Source: Acidobacteriota bacterium
Lineage (GTDB): Bacteria > Acidobacteriota > Blastocatellia > RBC074
Assembly: GCA_016196035.1 (NCBI GenBank)
Contig: JACPYM010000020.1
Location: 82,564-146,563 of the forward strand
Length of the DNA stretch: 64,000 nucleotides
Direction of reading: 5' to 3'
Both the position numbers and the translations under genes were made by a program. The notes beneath the pieces were generated by a model. It saw nothing but the letters and a program-made list of their open reading frames with translations, ran no database searches and had not been told where the DNA came from. Below, in pieces: positions 34,723 to 47,637 of the stretch. The first letter of the stretch is position 1; each line of letters starts with the position of its first letter.

Positions 34723-36493
34723 GACTTGGCTCCTTTTCAAGCTTGGGGACAAGGGTGGGGAAGGCGAGGGAAAAGACGCTGCCATCCGGTTGCGACACCA
34801 CGCTGATACGCCCGCCGTGCGCCGTCACGATGCTGTGACTCACTGCCAAGCCCAGACCCGTGCCTTGGCCTTTCGGTTTGGTGGAAAAGAACGGATCGAA
34901 GATGCGTTCCAGGTTTTCCGTCGGAATGCCGCTACCATTGTCAGCAATTTCGGCGCACACCTCGTTGTCATCGCGGCGGCACGTCGTAATGCTGATGCAT
35001 CCGGCGGATGTACTTTCATCAATCGCATCGCGCGCATTGAGCAGCAGATTCAAAAACACTTGCTGCATCCGGTCGGCGTCGAGTTGCAACGGTGGCAGAT
35101 CACCTGCCAGCGAAGTCGTGACCGTCAGTTGTTTGAAGCGCTTGTCGAAGCGCGCCAGTTCGAGGCTTTTCAAAATCACCTGATTCAAATCGGTCGGTTT
35201 CAGTTCCGGCGCTTTGGGGCGCGCGAAATCCATCAGATCGCGCAAGACGCTTGAAATGCGGGTGATTTGCGAGAGGATCAGGCGCAGCGTCTCGCGCTGC
35301 TTTTCCTCTGCGGCGCGCGTCAGCAGCGATTGCACCAGCGAGGAGATCGCAGCGAGCGGGTTGTTGACTTCGTGGGCGACGCCGGTGGCGAGCGCGCCTG
35401 CCGTCGCCAGCTTTTCGTTGCGCACCATCATTTGGTTGATCGCTTTCAGTCGGGCGATGTCGTCGGCCATCTTGCGGCTCATCGCGTTGAAACTGGCCGC
35501 CAGCACACCAAGTTCGTCGTTGGAACTTACGGGCGTTTCAGCGCCGTAATCGCCGCGCGTGACGGCCAGCGCCGTTTCGGTCAATTCGCGCAAGGGGCGC
35601 GAGATGATTTTGACGATCAGCAGGATCAGCACCAGTGTCGGCACCAATCCGGCGATGGTGCTGAAAATCAGGAAGCGCTTCCAGCCTGTGACATCCGCGC
35701 CAAAACTCCACAACGCGATGGGCACCTGACATAGAAAGAAACCGAGCAAGCCCGTCAGTGTTACCGCTAGTGCAACTTTATAAGCCAGCGGAAAGAGACG
35801 CAGTTGATCGAGCGTAGTTTGCAGCGAAAACAATTTGAAATTTGAGATCGCATAAGCATAGATCAAAGAACCTACGACGATAAATAACGATGAAGGTGGC
35901 AACAACCGATAAAAGCCCAAGAGCGGCAGCAGGTTCACCGCCAGGATCGTGAGCGTGGAAGTTGCGCCTTTCGCTAGCATCACTGCTCCCAGTTGCTGGC
36001 CCCACAAGGTGCCGCGATATTGGCGGCGCTTGCGCGCGAGTTCGGCGAAGCCCACTAGCAACAGGAAAAAGTTGTAGCCGCCAAATACCAACGCCGCTGG
36101 TTTCAACGTGATCATGAATTGCCCGGCGCGAAAGCCCGCGAAATCCCAGAGCAGGTTGGTGAACAGCAGCGGCAAGAGAATCAGCAAGGGCAACGCGAAC
36201 ATCCCTACGCGCCGCCAACGCACCTGTCCGTTCTCTGGGAAGACATCGGCAAAGATCAACAGCGCATATTGCAGCGCCAAGCCGATGACGAAGCTGCTCG
36301 CCGCCCACCAGTGCCCGTTCGTGTCGGCTTCGTGAAAGCCCCAGAAGGCCAGGTCTTTGACGATCCACAGCACCATCAATCCATTGAAAAACGCGAACGC
36401 CCGATTGACGGGGTGATGCGGCGCGGCGACCAGCACATAAAAGCCGAGCGCGATGGTGATGAAGAGGGATAGCAGCAGCGTGACGGTTAGCAT
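34712..36493 (-). CDS. membrane sensor histidine kinase
   Basis: A 593-residue kinase. The N-terminal half has about seven membrane helices (starting [22 protein letters not shown]) resembling 7TM-type sensory modules, then two further helices, a HAMP segment ([20 protein letters not shown]), the phospho-acceptor helix [13 protein letters not shown], and an ATPase domain with [35 protein letters not shown]. The last motif and the HEVNNPL box are typical of NtrB/AtoS-like partners of NtrC regulators, fitting the regulator at 32409-33755. I chose the ATG at 36493; a longer frame to 36721 overlaps the DCC gene region and adds a non-membrane segment. The signal sensed is unknown. Confidence 0.92.
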   Translation of the reverse strand: MLTVTLLLSLFITIALGFYVLVAAPHHPVNRAFAFFNGLMVLWIVKDLAFWGFHEADTNGHWWAASSFVIGLALQYALLIFADVFPENGQVRWRRVGMFALPLLILLPLLFTNLLWDFAGFRAGQFMITLKPAALVFGGYNFFLLLVGFAELARKRRQYRGTLWGQQLGAVMLAKGATSTLTILAVNLLPLLGFYRLLPPSSLFIVVGSLIYAYAISNFKLFSLQTTLDQLRLFPLAYKVALAVTLTGLLGFFLCQVPIALWSFGADVTGWKRFLIFSTIAGLVPTLVLILLIVKIISRPLRELTETALAVTRGDYGAETPVSSNDELGVLAASFNAMSRKMADDIARLKAINQMMVRNEKLATAGALATGVAHEVNNPLAAISSLVQSLLTRAAEEKQRETLRLILSQITRISSVLRDLMDFARPKAPELKPTDLNQVILKSLELARFDKRFKQLTVTTSLAGDLPPLQLDADRMQQVFLNLLLNARDAIDESTSAGCISITTCRRDDNEVCAEIADNGSGIPTENLERIFDPFFSTKPKGQGTGLGLAVSHSIVTAHGGRISVVSQPDGSVFSLAFPTLVPKLEKEPSHAS

Positions 36494-36576
36494 CGGCTGG
36501 AATGATACCAAAGGCAGCGCGCCAACGAATAACAAGGCTGACCGTCGTCGCAGCTTTTGTTCACATGCTGTTTGCT

Positions 36577-36945
36577 TCAATGCGGTAAAAAGCTGACGTA
36601 CCGCGCCAGCTTTCCCCGTTTGCTCGACACACGTGCAATGGCGCGGCGCGCGAGCGGCATCAGTTCCGGCGTCGCCAGGCGCAATGACCAGAGGCGATAT
36701 TCGCGCAAGGCCCACAAACACATCAGCCAGACTTTGGCATCACGGTACACTTCGCCCGCGCTGGTGATGACGTGCAATTCGCGCAAGCTGCGCTCGTGAT
36801 CCAATTGCGGAAAGCGGGCGCGCGCTTCCGCGGAATTGGCGGCGACGAAATCAAGTTGCACATATTTCGGTTGCCGCAGCAGCCATTCGCGGATGCGGCA
36901 GCATAGATTGCAACGTTCGTCATAAAGCACGGTGAGTTGGCGCAT
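36577..36945 (-). CDS. DCC-family thiol-disulfide oxidoreductase-like protein (DUF393)
   Basis: A 122-residue thioredoxin-like protein. The family motif near the N-terminus is VLYDERCNLCCRIREWL, with Asp and the CxxC pair that gives the DCC family its name, followed by LDFVAANSAEARARFPQLD and VITSAGEVYRDAKVWL. These proteins are predicted redox carriers of unknown substrate. AAGGAG five bases before the ATG at 36945 decides the start. The small membrane protein gene upstream ends 22 bases before it, so the two are likely co-transcribed; the sensor kinase follows downstream on the same strand. Confidence 0.85.
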   Translation of the reverse strand: MRQLTVLYDERCNLCCRIREWLLRQPKYVQLDFVAANSAEARARFPQLDHERSLRELHVITSAGEVYRDAKVWLMCLWALREYRLWSLRLATPELMPLARRAIARVSSKRGKLARYVSFLPH

Positions 36946-36967
36946 GGATTCTCCTTTGCTGTAACGG

Positions 36968-37405
36968 TTAGCGCCCATTGCCGGCTTGATAAGCGAACGC
37001 TGGCTGCGGTTCGCGCACAATCGTGCAGCCATCCGGCAGGACGGGCGGCGGCGCATCTGGCAAGAGCGCGCGTTGGCGCAGGCGGTTGAAGATCAGCAGA
37101 TTGCCGAAATGCATCGCGCCCAGCACCAACAGGACGATGCCGATCTTAGAAGAAAGTTCTTCGATGGCCGCGCGGGTGTTGGCGACGTCAATACCGATTT
37201 TCAGCGCCAGTGAGATATAGCCGAAGTTGATCAGATAGAAACCGACGATCAACAGGTGATTGACCGAATCGGCCAGCGCTTCGTTGCCGTGGAAGACATC
37301 TACCAAAAAGACACGGCCATTTTTGTGCAGCGTCTGCGCGACCCAGACGGTGAGCGCGATGCTGATGACCAGATAAGCCAAGTAAGTGATGACAACCATA
37401 TCCAT
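36968..37405 (-). CDS. small four-helix membrane protein
   Basis: A 145-residue protein with hydrophobic stretches at about residues 3-20 (VVITYLAYLVISIALTVWV), 42-62 (HLLIVGFYLINFGYISLALKI in part) and 78-102 (KIGIVLLVLGAMHFGNLLIFNRL in part), so three to four helices, and a Pro-rich cytoplasmic tail. I do not recognise the family. AAGGAG five bases before the ATG at 37405 gives a firm start. It lies 22 bases before the DCC-family gene, suggesting that a redox-linked membrane function is shared, which is inference. Confidence 0.75.
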   Translation of the reverse strand: MDMVVITYLAYLVISIALTVWVAQTLHKNGRVFLVDVFHGNEALADSVNHLLIVGFYLINFGYISLALKIGIDVANTRAAIEELSSKIGIVLLVLGAMHFGNLLIFNRLRQRALLPDAPPPVLPDGCTIVREPQPAFAYQAGNGR

Positions 37406-37476
37406 AACGACTCCTTTTCGTTTGCCGCTGTTGACGCGCACAGCGTCACGCGGTGAACCCTGTCTTGCGATTTGTT

Positions 37477-37501
37477 GCGGCTTTGCGCTTTGCAAAGCCG
37501 C
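37477..37501. terminator. hairpin in the 37406-37740 gap
   Basis: A perfect ten-base stem (37477-37486 with 37492-37501) with a five-base loop and a short T run on the plus-strand side. The gap between the ybbP-like gene and the small membrane protein otherwise shows no gene; short frames here lack ribosome sites and family likeness. Confidence 0.45.
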
Positions 37502-37740
37502 GTTTCTGCTTCATAGAGCAGGGCATTGGGCGTGCCAGCACAGGCGAAAGGCGTCCCGCAATGCCGAATGCAGCGCGGCTAAATCGTTGCAAGGAGGCGT
37601 GCTCTTTGAATTTGAAAAAAGTTGGTTGGCGGTTGCGTGGCTGAGACCGAGTGATCAATTGCAAGTCAAAGGCTGGCGAAATGCGACTTGCCAGAAAGCG
37701 AGTGGCAAAATGCGAGAGGTCGTGCGAGGCGCGACAAAAA

Positions 37741-40296
37741 TCATTCCGACCGCAAAATCCCCAGCGGCTTTTTCACCAGCACGTCCCAACTCGACACCAC
37801 GCCGACCGCCATCACCAAGACCAGCGCCAGCGCCACGCCCAGCAAATTGACCGACGGCACAAAGCGCCACGTGATTTCCAACCCGTACTTGCTGACCGCC
37901 CAAGTCAACGCAATCGCGGCGGAAGAGCCAAGCGCGCCCGCCAGCAAACCGAGCACGCCGTATTCGACCAGCAGCGTCGCCACGATCAGCTTGCGCTTGG
38001 CTCCCAGCGTTTTGAGAATCGCCGATTCATACAAGCGATGGAATTTGGTCATGGCAATCGAGCCGACCAGGATGAGCAGGCCGCTCAAGAAGACGAAGCC
38101 ACCGACGAACGTGACAGCCAGCGAGACGTTGCCGACGATGCCGCGCGCGACTTCGATGATGTCGTATACATCAATGACTGAAACATTGGGGAAACGGTCT
38201 ACGAGATCGCGTTGGAATTGGGCGCGTTCTACACCGGGTTTGGGGCCTTTGAGCGCGCTGACATACATCGTCGGCGCGTTGTCGAGCGGGCCGGGGCGGA
38301 AGACGACCAGGAAGCCGGTGCGGGCGTTGCGCCAGTCTACGCGGCGTATGTTGGTGACGCGAGCGGTGATCTGTTTGCCCAGAATGTCAAAGGTCACATG
38401 GTCATTCAGGTTCAAGCCGAGTTCCTTGTGCAGCAACTCTTCGATGGAAATTTCGGCTTCACTGCCGGGCGTTGAATCCCAGAACCGGCCGGCGATGATG
38501 GTTTCGCTGGCATCGAGTTGCGGGCGATAGGTCAGCACGTATTCGCGCCCCAACAGGCCGCGATTGTCGCTGACGGCAGCACGGTCGGGATTCACCTCGC
38601 GCCCGTTGATCTGGGCGATGCGCGAGCGAATGGTGGGAATCAGCGGCGGCGCTTCGCCGGTGGCTTGCTTGATAAATGCGCCCAGGCCGCCGAGTTGGTC
38701 GCGCTGGATGTCCACCAGATATAAATCGGCGCGCGCGTTGTTGTTGAGGTCAACGTTGAATTCGTCGAGCAGATTGACTTGCAACAGGCGCACGGCGACG
38801 ACGAAAAAGACGCCGAGGCCGACTGCCAGCAGGATGATGCGCGTCTGGTTGCCGGGGCGATACAGGCTGTTGACGCCTTGCCGCAACGCAAACGAAGGCA
38901 GATGGCGCAAGCCGCGCAGCCCGCGCATCAGCAGCCACGCCGCCAGATTCAACACCAGTGTCATGGCCGCCAGTCCGGCCAGAAAGAGCGCGCCGATTTT
39001 CAGCGAACCGGCTTGCCAACCAGCCAGGGCCAGCAACCCGGCGGCGACCAACGCACTGACAATGATGCGCATGGGGTCACGCCACCAACTGAGGTGGCCT
39101 TCTTCCAGCCCCGCGCCGCTGCGCAAAACGAGGATGGGTTTGATCCGGCGAATTTCCAGCAGCGGCACCAGCGAAAACAGCAGCGAGATCAACAACCCAA
39201 TGCCCAACCCTTGCCAGACCGCCGACCACGTCAGGTTGAATTCAATATCGAGCGGCAGCTTCGTCGCTGGGCCGCCAAAGTAGTACGGCAACGCCAGCAG
39301 CGTCAGTTTCGCCAGCGCCAAACCAAGCAGGCTGCCGAACAAACCGAGCAGCAGTACTTGCAGCAAGTAGGCCGCCAGCACGCGCCGGTTGTTGCTGCCC
39401 AGCGTTTTGAGGATGGCGATAGTTTTCATCTTTTGGTTGATGAAGACGCGCGTGACGCTGGAAATGCCGATGCCGCCCAGCACCAGGATGACCAGGCCGA
39501 TCAAGCTCAAGAAGTCTTCGACCTGCGTCAACGAATTGCTCAGGCGGTCTTGCGAGTAACGGTACGAACGCACGCTGACGAGCGGCTGGTTTTGAAAGGC
39601 AAGTTTGAGTTGCGCGCTCAGGTCGCCGGCGAAACCGTCGCGGGTTTTGAAGAGCACGCGATAACGCGCGCGGCTGCCGAAACCCAGCAACCCGACATTC
39701 GCCGCGTCGGCGTAATCAATCAACACGCGCGGGCCGAAGCTGAAGGCGTTGAGCGTATTGCCCGGCTCCTTTTCGATGACGCCGCGAATCGTGAACGGTT
39801 GATCGTTGATCAGAATTTGATCGCCGACGTTCAAGTTGAAGGAGGTCAGCACGGCCTGCCGCACCAGCGCGCCGCGTCCTTTGAGCAAGTCGTGCGAATA
39901 CGGTGTGCCGCTGTTGAGCGCCAGTTGGCCGTAAAAAGGGAACTGTGCTTGCACGGCTTTTAGCTCGACCATCTTGGGCACGGCGGTTTGATCCTTGACC
40001 GGGCGAATCATCGTCGCGGTTTCAAGCATCTGGGTGTGGTCGGTGACAAACGGCAGGCCGTAAAAGCGCTTGAGAATCTGTTGCGACTTTTCATCAAAAG
40101 GCGCATTGGCGGCAACCTGCACGTCGGCGGTGAGCAACGCGCGCGACTCTTTGTTCACCGAAGCTTTCAGGTTTTGCAGCAACGAACGCAACGCCACAAT
40201 GGAGCCGGTGCCGATGGCGATGCAGAGGAAAAAGAAAATCAGGCGCTGCCAGGACGAGCGCATTTCACGGCGGGCGAGATTAAGGATGAAGCTCAT
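37741..40296 (-). CDS. ybbP: FtsX-like ABC transporter permease (YbbP-like)
   Basis: An 851-residue inner-membrane permease with two repeats of the FtsX/MacB architecture. Helix one (LIFFFLCIAIGTGSIVALRSLL) is followed by a large periplasmic domain, three helices (FLSLIGLVILVLGGIGISSV, VLLLGLFGSLLGLALAKLTLLAL, GLGIGLLISLLFSLVPLLEIRRIKP), then helices around GLLALAGWQ and a second periplasmic domain (LDASETIIAGRFWD) before the last three helices. Its start overlaps the stop of the ATPase gene by four bases (ATGA), indicating translational coupling. With the nearby tesA this matches the conserved tesA-ybbA-ybbP locus. The substrate is unknown; a lipid or envelope role is suspected for the family. 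Confidence 0.93.
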   Translation of the reverse strand: MSFILNLARREMRSSWQRLIFFFLCIAIGTGSIVALRSLLQNLKASVNKESRALLTADVQVAANAPFDEKSQQILKRFYGLPFVTDHTQMLETATMIRPVKDQTAVPKMVELKAVQAQFPFYGQLALNSGTPYSHDLLKGRGALVRQAVLTSFNLNVGDQILINDQPFTIRGVIEKEPGNTLNAFSFGPRVLIDYADAANVGLLGFGSRARYRVLFKTRDGFAGDLSAQLKLAFQNQPLVSVRSYRYSQDRLSNSLTQVEDFLSLIGLVILVLGGIGISSVTRVFINQKMKTIAILKTLGSNNRRVLAAYLLQVLLLGLFGSLLGLALAKLTLLALPYYFGGPATKLPLDIEFNLTWSAVWQGLGIGLLISLLFSLVPLLEIRRIKPILVLRSGAGLEEGHLSWWRDPMRIIVSALVAAGLLALAGWQAGSLKIGALFLAGLAAMTLVLNLAAWLLMRGLRGLRHLPSFALRQGVNSLYRPGNQTRIILLAVGLGVFFVVAVRLLQVNLLDEFNVDLNNNARADLYLVDIQRDQLGGLGAFIKQATGEAPPLIPTIRSRIAQINGREVNPDRAAVSDNRGLLGREYVLTYRPQLDASETIIAGRFWDSTPGSEAEISIEELLHKELGLNLNDHVTFDILGKQITARVTNIRRVDWRNARTGFLVVFRPGPLDNAPTMYVSALKGPKPGVERAQFQRDLVDRFPNVSVIDVYDIIEVARGIVGNVSLAVTFVGGFVFLSGLLILVGSIAMTKFHRLYESAILKTLGAKRKLIVATLLVEYGVLGLLAGALGSSAAIALTWAVSKYGLEITWRFVPSVNLLGVALALVLVMAVGVVSSWDVLVKKPLGILRSE

Positions 40297-41003
40297 CGCA
40301 TGGCCTCCGCAGCCAACTGCCTGGATTGGGCCTGATTCAACACGTCTTCGACAACCCGGCCATCACGCAACGAAATCTTGCGATCCGCCAAATCCGCCAA
40401 CTGATGATCGTGCGTGACCAGCAACAGCGTCGTGCCGCGTTCGCGGTTCAGATTCAGCAGCAAATCAAAAATGTGCGTGCCGTTGCGCGTGTCGAGATTG
40501 CCGGTCGGTTCGTCGGCCAGCAGGATTTGCGGTTCGTTGGCGAAGGCGCGCGCGATGGCGATGCGCTGCTGTTCGCCGCCCGAAAGTTGCGATGGGTAAT
40601 GATGCCCGCGCTCGTGCAAGCCGACTTCGTCCAGCAAGGCTTGCGCGCGTTTGGCCGCGCCGGGCAGGCCCATGATTTCGAGCGGCACCAGCACGTTTTC
40701 ATACGCCGTCAGCGAGGGGATCAGATGGAACGATTGAAAGACGAAGCCAACGTATTGGCCGCGAAATTCGGCCAACTGGTCTTCGGTCATCTGCGTGATG
40801 TTCTGGCCGTTCAGTTCGATTTCGCCAGAGGTCGGGGCATCAAGCCCGGCGATCAACCCCAGCAGCGTAGATTTGCCGCTGCCCGATGGCCCGACGACCG
40901 AGACGAATTGGCCGCGCGGGATGTGCAGGTCGAGGGCGTGCAGGATGGTGAGTTGCTCGCTGCCGCTTTGGACAGTTTTGGAAACGTTGGTTAATCGAAT
41001 CAT
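40293..41003 (-). CDS. ybbA: ABC transporter ATP-binding protein (YbbA/LolD-like)
   Basis: A 236-residue ATPase for the adjacent FtsX-like permease. All motifs are present: Walker [11 protein letters not shown]-loop [18 protein letters not shown], signature LSGGEQQ, Walker [13 protein letters not shown] and the H-loop VTHD. The DEPTGNLD sequence is typical of the LolD/MacB/YbbA subfamily. The frame continues upstream to 41810, but that part is antisense to tesA and lacks family similarity; the ATG at 41003 begins exactly at the domain start MIRLTNVSK. Confidence 0.97.
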   Translation of the reverse strand: MIRLTNVSKTVQSGSEQLTILHALDLHIPRGQFVSVVGPSGSGKSTLLGLIAGLDAPTSGEIELNGQNITQMTEDQLAEFRGQYVGFVFQSFHLIPSLTAYENVLVPLEIMGLPGAAKRAQALLDEVGLHERGHHYPSQLSGGEQQRIAIARAFANEPQILLADEPTGNLDTRNGTHIFDLLLNLNRERGTTLLLVTHDHQLADLADRKISLRDGRVVEDVLNQAQSRQLAAEAMR

Positions 41004-41019
41004 AGTGGTTGCTGGTCGC

Positions 41020-41131
41020 TGGTCAGTGGTGGAGGGTCGGTTGTCAATGTCCGATGATTGTTGACTATAATTCGCCAGCGCCTGGCGGTTGAGCGAATAA
41101 ACGCTGAACACTGAGCACTGACCACTGACCA
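41020..41131. repeat. inverted repeat in the ybbA/tesA divergent region
   Basis: tggtcagtggt at 41020-41030 pairs with accactgacca at 41121-41131. A possible plus-strand promoter (ttgtca 41041-41046, 19-base spacer, tataat 41066-41071) for tesA lies between the arms. Both the spacer length and the operator role are unproven. Confidence 0.45.
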
Positions 41132-41147
41132 CGAACGAATTTGCAAT

Positions 41148-41891
41148 ATGCCCTGTCGTAAATCTGAATTCAAATCGCACCTTTCTCTGGCGGGAGTTTT
41201 CCTGCTGCTGGCGTTGGCGGTTGGCTTGAGCGGCTGTCAGACAACGCCGTCGGCTACCAAAGTCGCTGAACCCGGCGCACCGGCTGTAGCGGTTGCACCG
41301 CTGCCCGCTGAGAAAGGCAAAGACAAAGACGCGCGCCCCGTCATCGTGGCGTTCGGCGATAGCCTGACCGCTGGGTATGGTCTGGCCGAAGCGGAGAGTT
41401 ACACCGCTTTGTTGCAACAGCGGCTGGACGCAGCAGGCTATCAATTTCGCGTCGTGAACGCGGGCGTGTCGGGCGATACCTCGGCGGGCGGCGCGCGGCG
41501 GTTGGAATGGTCGTTGGAAGGCGACGTGCGCTACCTGATTCTGGAACTCGGCGGCAACGATGGCTTGCGCGGCTTGCCCGTCGCTGAACTGAAAAAGAAC
41601 CTCGCCCAAATTATCGAAGCGGCCCAACGGCGCAAGATCATGGTGATCCTGGCCGGGATGGAAGCGCCGCCGAATCTGGGCGCGGCTTATGCGAATTCGT
41701 TCCGGCAGGTCTATCGCGAGTTGGCGCGGCAATACAGCGTGCTGCTGATTCCATTTGTGCTGGCAGGCGTGGGCGGCGACTCGGCGCTGAATCAGCCGGA
41801 TGGCATTCATCCGAATGCGGCGGGCGAAAAGGTGTTTACCGAAAATGTGTGGCGAGCGTTAGCGCCGGTGCTGGCAAAGGGAAAACCTTAG
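41148..41891 (+). CDS. tesA: TesA-like SGNH esterase, predicted lipoprotein
   Basis: A 247-residue arylesterase/thioesterase of the SGNH family. Lipobox LSGC (residues 27-30) follows a hydrophobic segment, then a Pro/Ala-rich linker. The catalytic blocks are FGDSLTAGYGL (Ser), VNAGVSGDTSAGG (Gly), LELGGNDGLRG (Asn) and the Asp/His pair in QPDGIHPNAAG. Length and blocks match E. coli TesA apart from the lipobox in place of a cleavable signal peptide. It is divergent from ybbA, the classic tesA neighbour. No clear ribosome site precedes the ATG. Confidence 0.95.
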   Translation: MPCRKSEFKSHLSLAGVFLLLALAVGLSGCQTTPSATKVAEPGAPAVAVAPLPAEKGKDKDARPVIVAFGDSLTAGYGLAEAESYTALLQQRLDAAGYQFRVVNAGVSGDTSAGGARRLEWSLEGDVRYLILELGGNDGLRGLPVAELKKNLAQIIEAAQRRKIMVILAGMEAPPNLGAAYANSFRQVYRELARQYSVLLIPFVLAGVGGDSALNQPDGIHPNAAGEKVFTENVWRALAPVLAKGKP

Positions 41892-42066
41892 ATCGGTTTT
41901 CCCTTCGGTGTATGGCAAAAAGCCGCGCAGCGGGACAGTACCGCGCGCGTGAGCAAGCGGCGCTTCGGCGTTGCGTCAGTCCGCCGTGCTTGACGCACCG
42001 CTTGCTCACGCGCGCGGTACTGTCCCGGCGCGGCGCGCCTACCGTACACGCAAATGAAAACCGATC
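41891..42066. repeat. large nested inverted repeat after tesA
   Basis: A perfect 29-base pair (41932-41960 with 41998-42026) is framed by gatcggtttt (41891-41900) and aaaaccgatc (42057-42066). The rest of the gap to 42323 shows no gene. It could be the tesA terminator as well as a dispersed element. Confidence 0.75.
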
Positions 42067-42323
42067 TAGTTCGCCGCAAACAGGCGCAAGACGCGCGACG
42101 ACCTTTCCAAATCTCCCCGTCTGGAATTTTCGGTGATCATTTCTGGGAGCGCAGGAATGATCACCGAATTTTTATTGGAAGATTTTCTTTGATCTGATCG
42201 GCTTTGCAGAAGATTTTTAGGCACTTCAGCAAAATTGACTTGTCAGAAAGCCAAACCTACAATCCCGGCCATCACAAACACGTAATCCGCGACAATTCAA
42301 CTCTAAAAAAAGGAGTGCTGAAA

Positions 42324-45131
<2,808 letters not shown>

Positions 45132-45135
45132 GAAT

Positions 45136-45205
45136 CAAGCCTTACGCAAAAGAGTCTGGCGTTCAGGGTTCACCCTGAACGCCAGACTCTTTTGCGTAAG
45201 GCTTG
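45136..45205. terminator. 33-bp perfect hairpin, bidirectional terminator/repeat
   Basis: Arms 45136-45168 and 45173-45205 are perfect complements around the four-base loop ttca. The element fills the 98-base gap between the stop codons of the convergent M14 peptidase and nonaheme cytochrome genes. Confidence 0.85.
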
Positions 45206-45229
45206 GTATTTTATCCGTCACAACGAAGA

Positions 45230-46525
45230 CTACTTGCCCTCGAGCTGTCTGATCTTGAAGAAAACCAGCCCGGCTAGGAACAGGATAAAGAAGAGTGATA
45301 CCGCCAATCCCTTACGCCTGAACCCCAATTCAGATAGTGCTGATAACCCAGCTTGGTAGCTCTTTTGAGCGATTGCCAACCCGGGCTGGGAGACTTTCTC
45401 GACCTCTGCGGTGGAAACTGAATGAATCAAAACCCGGACATTGGTCAGACTGTCTTTGGCATCTTTGAGGTCAAACTTGGCGCGACTGATTTCCATACCA
45501 GCCCTTTCGGCACGCGCGAGGATGTCCAGCGCATTTTTATGTGCGCCCGCCAATTCATCTATGGTGGCACGGAGTTGCGTGGCGGTCTGATAGCCTTTGT
45601 CGCCTTCGTTATGGCAACTGGCGCAGGTCGCCGCTTTCCCGGTGCCGATCATCTCGTCATGCGGCGGCAAAATCTCGTGGTTGCTGTGGCATTGCAGGCA
45701 TTCGCCCACGCCCATCGCGTCGAAGATGTTCTTGTGGGGACTGGCTTGGAAAAGCGTGGCCTGGCGGACGTGGCATTGGCCGCAGACATTCGCCACCGAA
45801 GCCACGCCGGGCGGCGTTGCGCCGTGGTTGCCGTGGCATGTGTTGCAGGTCGGCGCGGATTTATCTTGGCGTTCATAGAGCGCCTTGGCGTGCACGCTCT
45901 TTTTGTATTTCTCGAGTTGATCGGTCGGAATCTTATAACTCTTCATATACTCGGCATTGCCATGACAGCTTCCGCAAGTCTCGGCCACATTGGTGGCGAA
46001 GACCTTTGATTGCGGATCGTTGTTGGCGCGGATGCCGTGATGACCGTGGCAACTGATGCAGGTCGCAACATTCTGATCACCGCCTTTGAGCAGTTTGCCA
46101 TGCACGCTGGTCGCGTACTCGCGCTGCTGATCAACGCGCAGCGAGGGGTTGAAGGTTTTCATGAATTCGGCATTGCTATGACACTTGCCGCAAAAGTCCG
46201 GCACGTTGGCGGGCTTCGGCTTCGCCACAAAGCCCTTGCGCGGATCCATCGCGCGCCCCGGCTCGTCCTGGGTCGCATCGCCGCCGTGGCAGTTCGCGCA
46301 AGAGAGGCCACGAGCCTTGTGTATGTCCTCTTTCATCAGGCTCACCGGTTTTTCAAAATCGCCTCCCATCTGCGTATGGCATTCGACACAAGAGTCTTTC
46401 TTTTGCGCCGTCGCCGTGCCCATTGGCGCAACGCCCAACAGCAGCATTCCACCCCACGCGCTCAACGCGACCAGGAAAAGCTTTCCGGCCCGGATGATGT
46501 ATTTGCTTGTCTCGCGGTTTTTCAT
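45230..46525 (-). CDS. membrane-anchored nonaheme c-type cytochrome
   Basis: A 431-residue multiheme cytochrome with nine CxxCH motifs (CVECH, CANCH, CGKCH, CISCH, CGSCH, CNTCH, CGQCH, CLQCH, CASCH). A signal peptide-like segment ends near GTATAQ, the haem region covers about residues 45-310, an amphipathic helical region follows, and a C-terminal helix ([20 protein letters not shown]) anchors it in the inner membrane with the haems in the periplasm. It is the last gene of the unit Rieske-cytochrome b-nonaheme; the cytochrome b stop is 13 bases upstream. That position suggests it replaces cytochrome c1/f as the electron-accepting subunit. Confidence 0.92.
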   Translation of the reverse strand: MKNRETSKYIIRAGKLFLVALSAWGGMLLLGVAPMGTATAQKKDSCVECHTQMGGDFEKPVSLMKEDIHKARGLSCANCHGGDATQDEPGRAMDPRKGFVAKPKPANVPDFCGKCHSNAEFMKTFNPSLRVDQQREYATSVHGKLLKGGDQNVATCISCHGHHGIRANNDPQSKVFATNVAETCGSCHGNAEYMKSYKIPTDQLEKYKKSVHAKALYERQDKSAPTCNTCHGNHGATPPGVASVANVCGQCHVRQATLFQASPHKNIFDAMGVGECLQCHSNHEILPPHDEMIGTGKAATCASCHNEGDKGYQTATQLRATIDELAGAHKNALDILARAERAGMEISRAKFDLKDAKDSLTNVRVLIHSVSTAEVEKVSQPGLAIAQKSYQAGLSALSELGFRRKGLAVSLFFILFLAGLVFFKIRQLEGK

Positions 46526-46538
46526 GCTTCGATCTCCG

Positions 46539-47633
46539 TCAATCCAGATAGCCGTACACCGTCATCACGACAATGAAAAGCACGACTAAGATGCCGATGA
46601 TGGTGAAGGCGGGTTTGCTTTTGCCTTGTGGCGACGGTCTGTCGAGAAACGGCACGAGCAACAGCAGCAGCCCGCCCAGGGAGAAAGCCATGATGCCGAT
46701 CACTTCGCCGTCGAAGATCCAGATTTTCGCCGGGATCAGCTTGAGCGTCTGGAACATAAAGAGGAAATACCATTCCGGCCTGATGCCCGCCGGGGCTGAG
46801 GCAAAGGGATCGGCCTTCTCACCCAATTCCCACGGAAAGAACGCTGCCAGCGCGGCCAGTACGCCAACCGCCAGAATCCAGCCGATCAAATCCCGGAGCA
46901 GAAAATTGGGGACGAACTTCATGGTCTTTAGCGGTTTGCCTTCGAGACTCGGCGGCACGCTCATCCCATGCTTTTGCACCAACAGCCCGTGCAAGCCGAA
47001 CAGCGCCAAGGTGAGTGCCGGCAGCACCGCGATGTGAAAGCCATAGAAGCGCGTGAGCGTTGCGCCCGTCACATCATCGCCGCCGCGCAGGAATCTGAGC
47101 AGGAAGTGGCCGACGACCGGCACGACGCCGGCAATATCCGTCCCGACTTTAGTGGCGAAGTAGGCGAGCTTATTCCAAGGCAGCAAATAGCCGCTGAACC
47201 CGAAGCCGAGCATGATGAACAAGAGCAGCGCGCCGGTTACCCAGGTCAACTCGCGCGGTGCGCGGTAGGCCTTCAGGAAATAGACGCTGAACATGTGAAT
47301 GAAGAGCGTCGCAATCAGCAGGTTCGCCGACCAGCTATGGATGGAGCGGATGAGCCAGCCAAATTGCACATCCGTCATAATAAACTGGACGCTCTCGAAA
47401 GCGCTCTCGGCGCTGGGGCGGTAATAGAGCAACAGCAAGATGCCGGTGGCCGCTTGCACGCCGATCAGAAAGGCCGTCATGCCACCGAAGTAATACCAGA
47501 TGCTATGGCGATGAATTGGGACTTCTTTCTTGTGCGCCAGTTTGGCGATGGCGGCCAGGCCCAGACGTTCATCAAGCCACTGCGTGAGCCGCTCTGTGCG
47601 GGTGAGTGTCGTTTGCGCTTGTGAGTTCATCAT
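46539..47633 (-). CDS. cytochrome b of a Rieske complex (b6-like N-terminus fused to subunit IV-like part)
   Basis: A 364-residue quinol-oxidising cytochrome b. Two His pairs that would bind the b haems are visible: [15 protein letters not shown], with 13 residues between the histidines, and [16 protein letters not shown], with 14 between, the b6-type spacing. The Qo motif PEWYF is in [11 protein letters not shown]. About eight hydrophobic helices are present, so b6 and subunit IV-like parts occur in one chain. ATGs at 47633 and 47630 are adjacent. It starts four bases after the Rieske stop, and the nonaheme gene follows; together they form a quinol:cytochrome c oxidoreductase-like unit. Confidence 0.93.
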   Translation of the reverse strand: MMNSQAQTTLTRTERLTQWLDERLGLAAIAKLAHKKEVPIHRHSIWYYFGGMTAFLIGVQAATGILLLLYYRPSAESAFESVQFIMTDVQFGWLIRSIHSWSANLLIATLFIHMFSVYFLKAYRAPRELTWVTGALLLFIMLGFGFSGYLLPWNKLAYFATKVGTDIAGVVPVVGHFLLRFLRGGDDVTGATLTRFYGFHIAVLPALTLALFGLHGLLVQKHGMSVPPSLEGKPLKTMKFVPNFLLRDLIGWILAVGVLAALAAFFPWELGEKADPFASAPAGIRPEWYFLFMFQTLKLIPAKIWIFDGEVIGIMAFSLGGLLLLLVPFLDRPSPQGKSKPAFTIIGILVVLFIVVMTVYGYLD

Positions 47634-47637
47634 CGTG

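Noticed and set aside
36494..36721. N-terminal extension of the sensor kinase frame
   Set aside because: It overlaps the DCC-family gene, has no ribosome site, and the first membrane helix begins at the ATG at 36493.
41004..41810. N-terminal extension of the ybbA frame
   Set aside because: This part is antisense to tesA and the ATPase domain begins exactly at the ATG at 41003.
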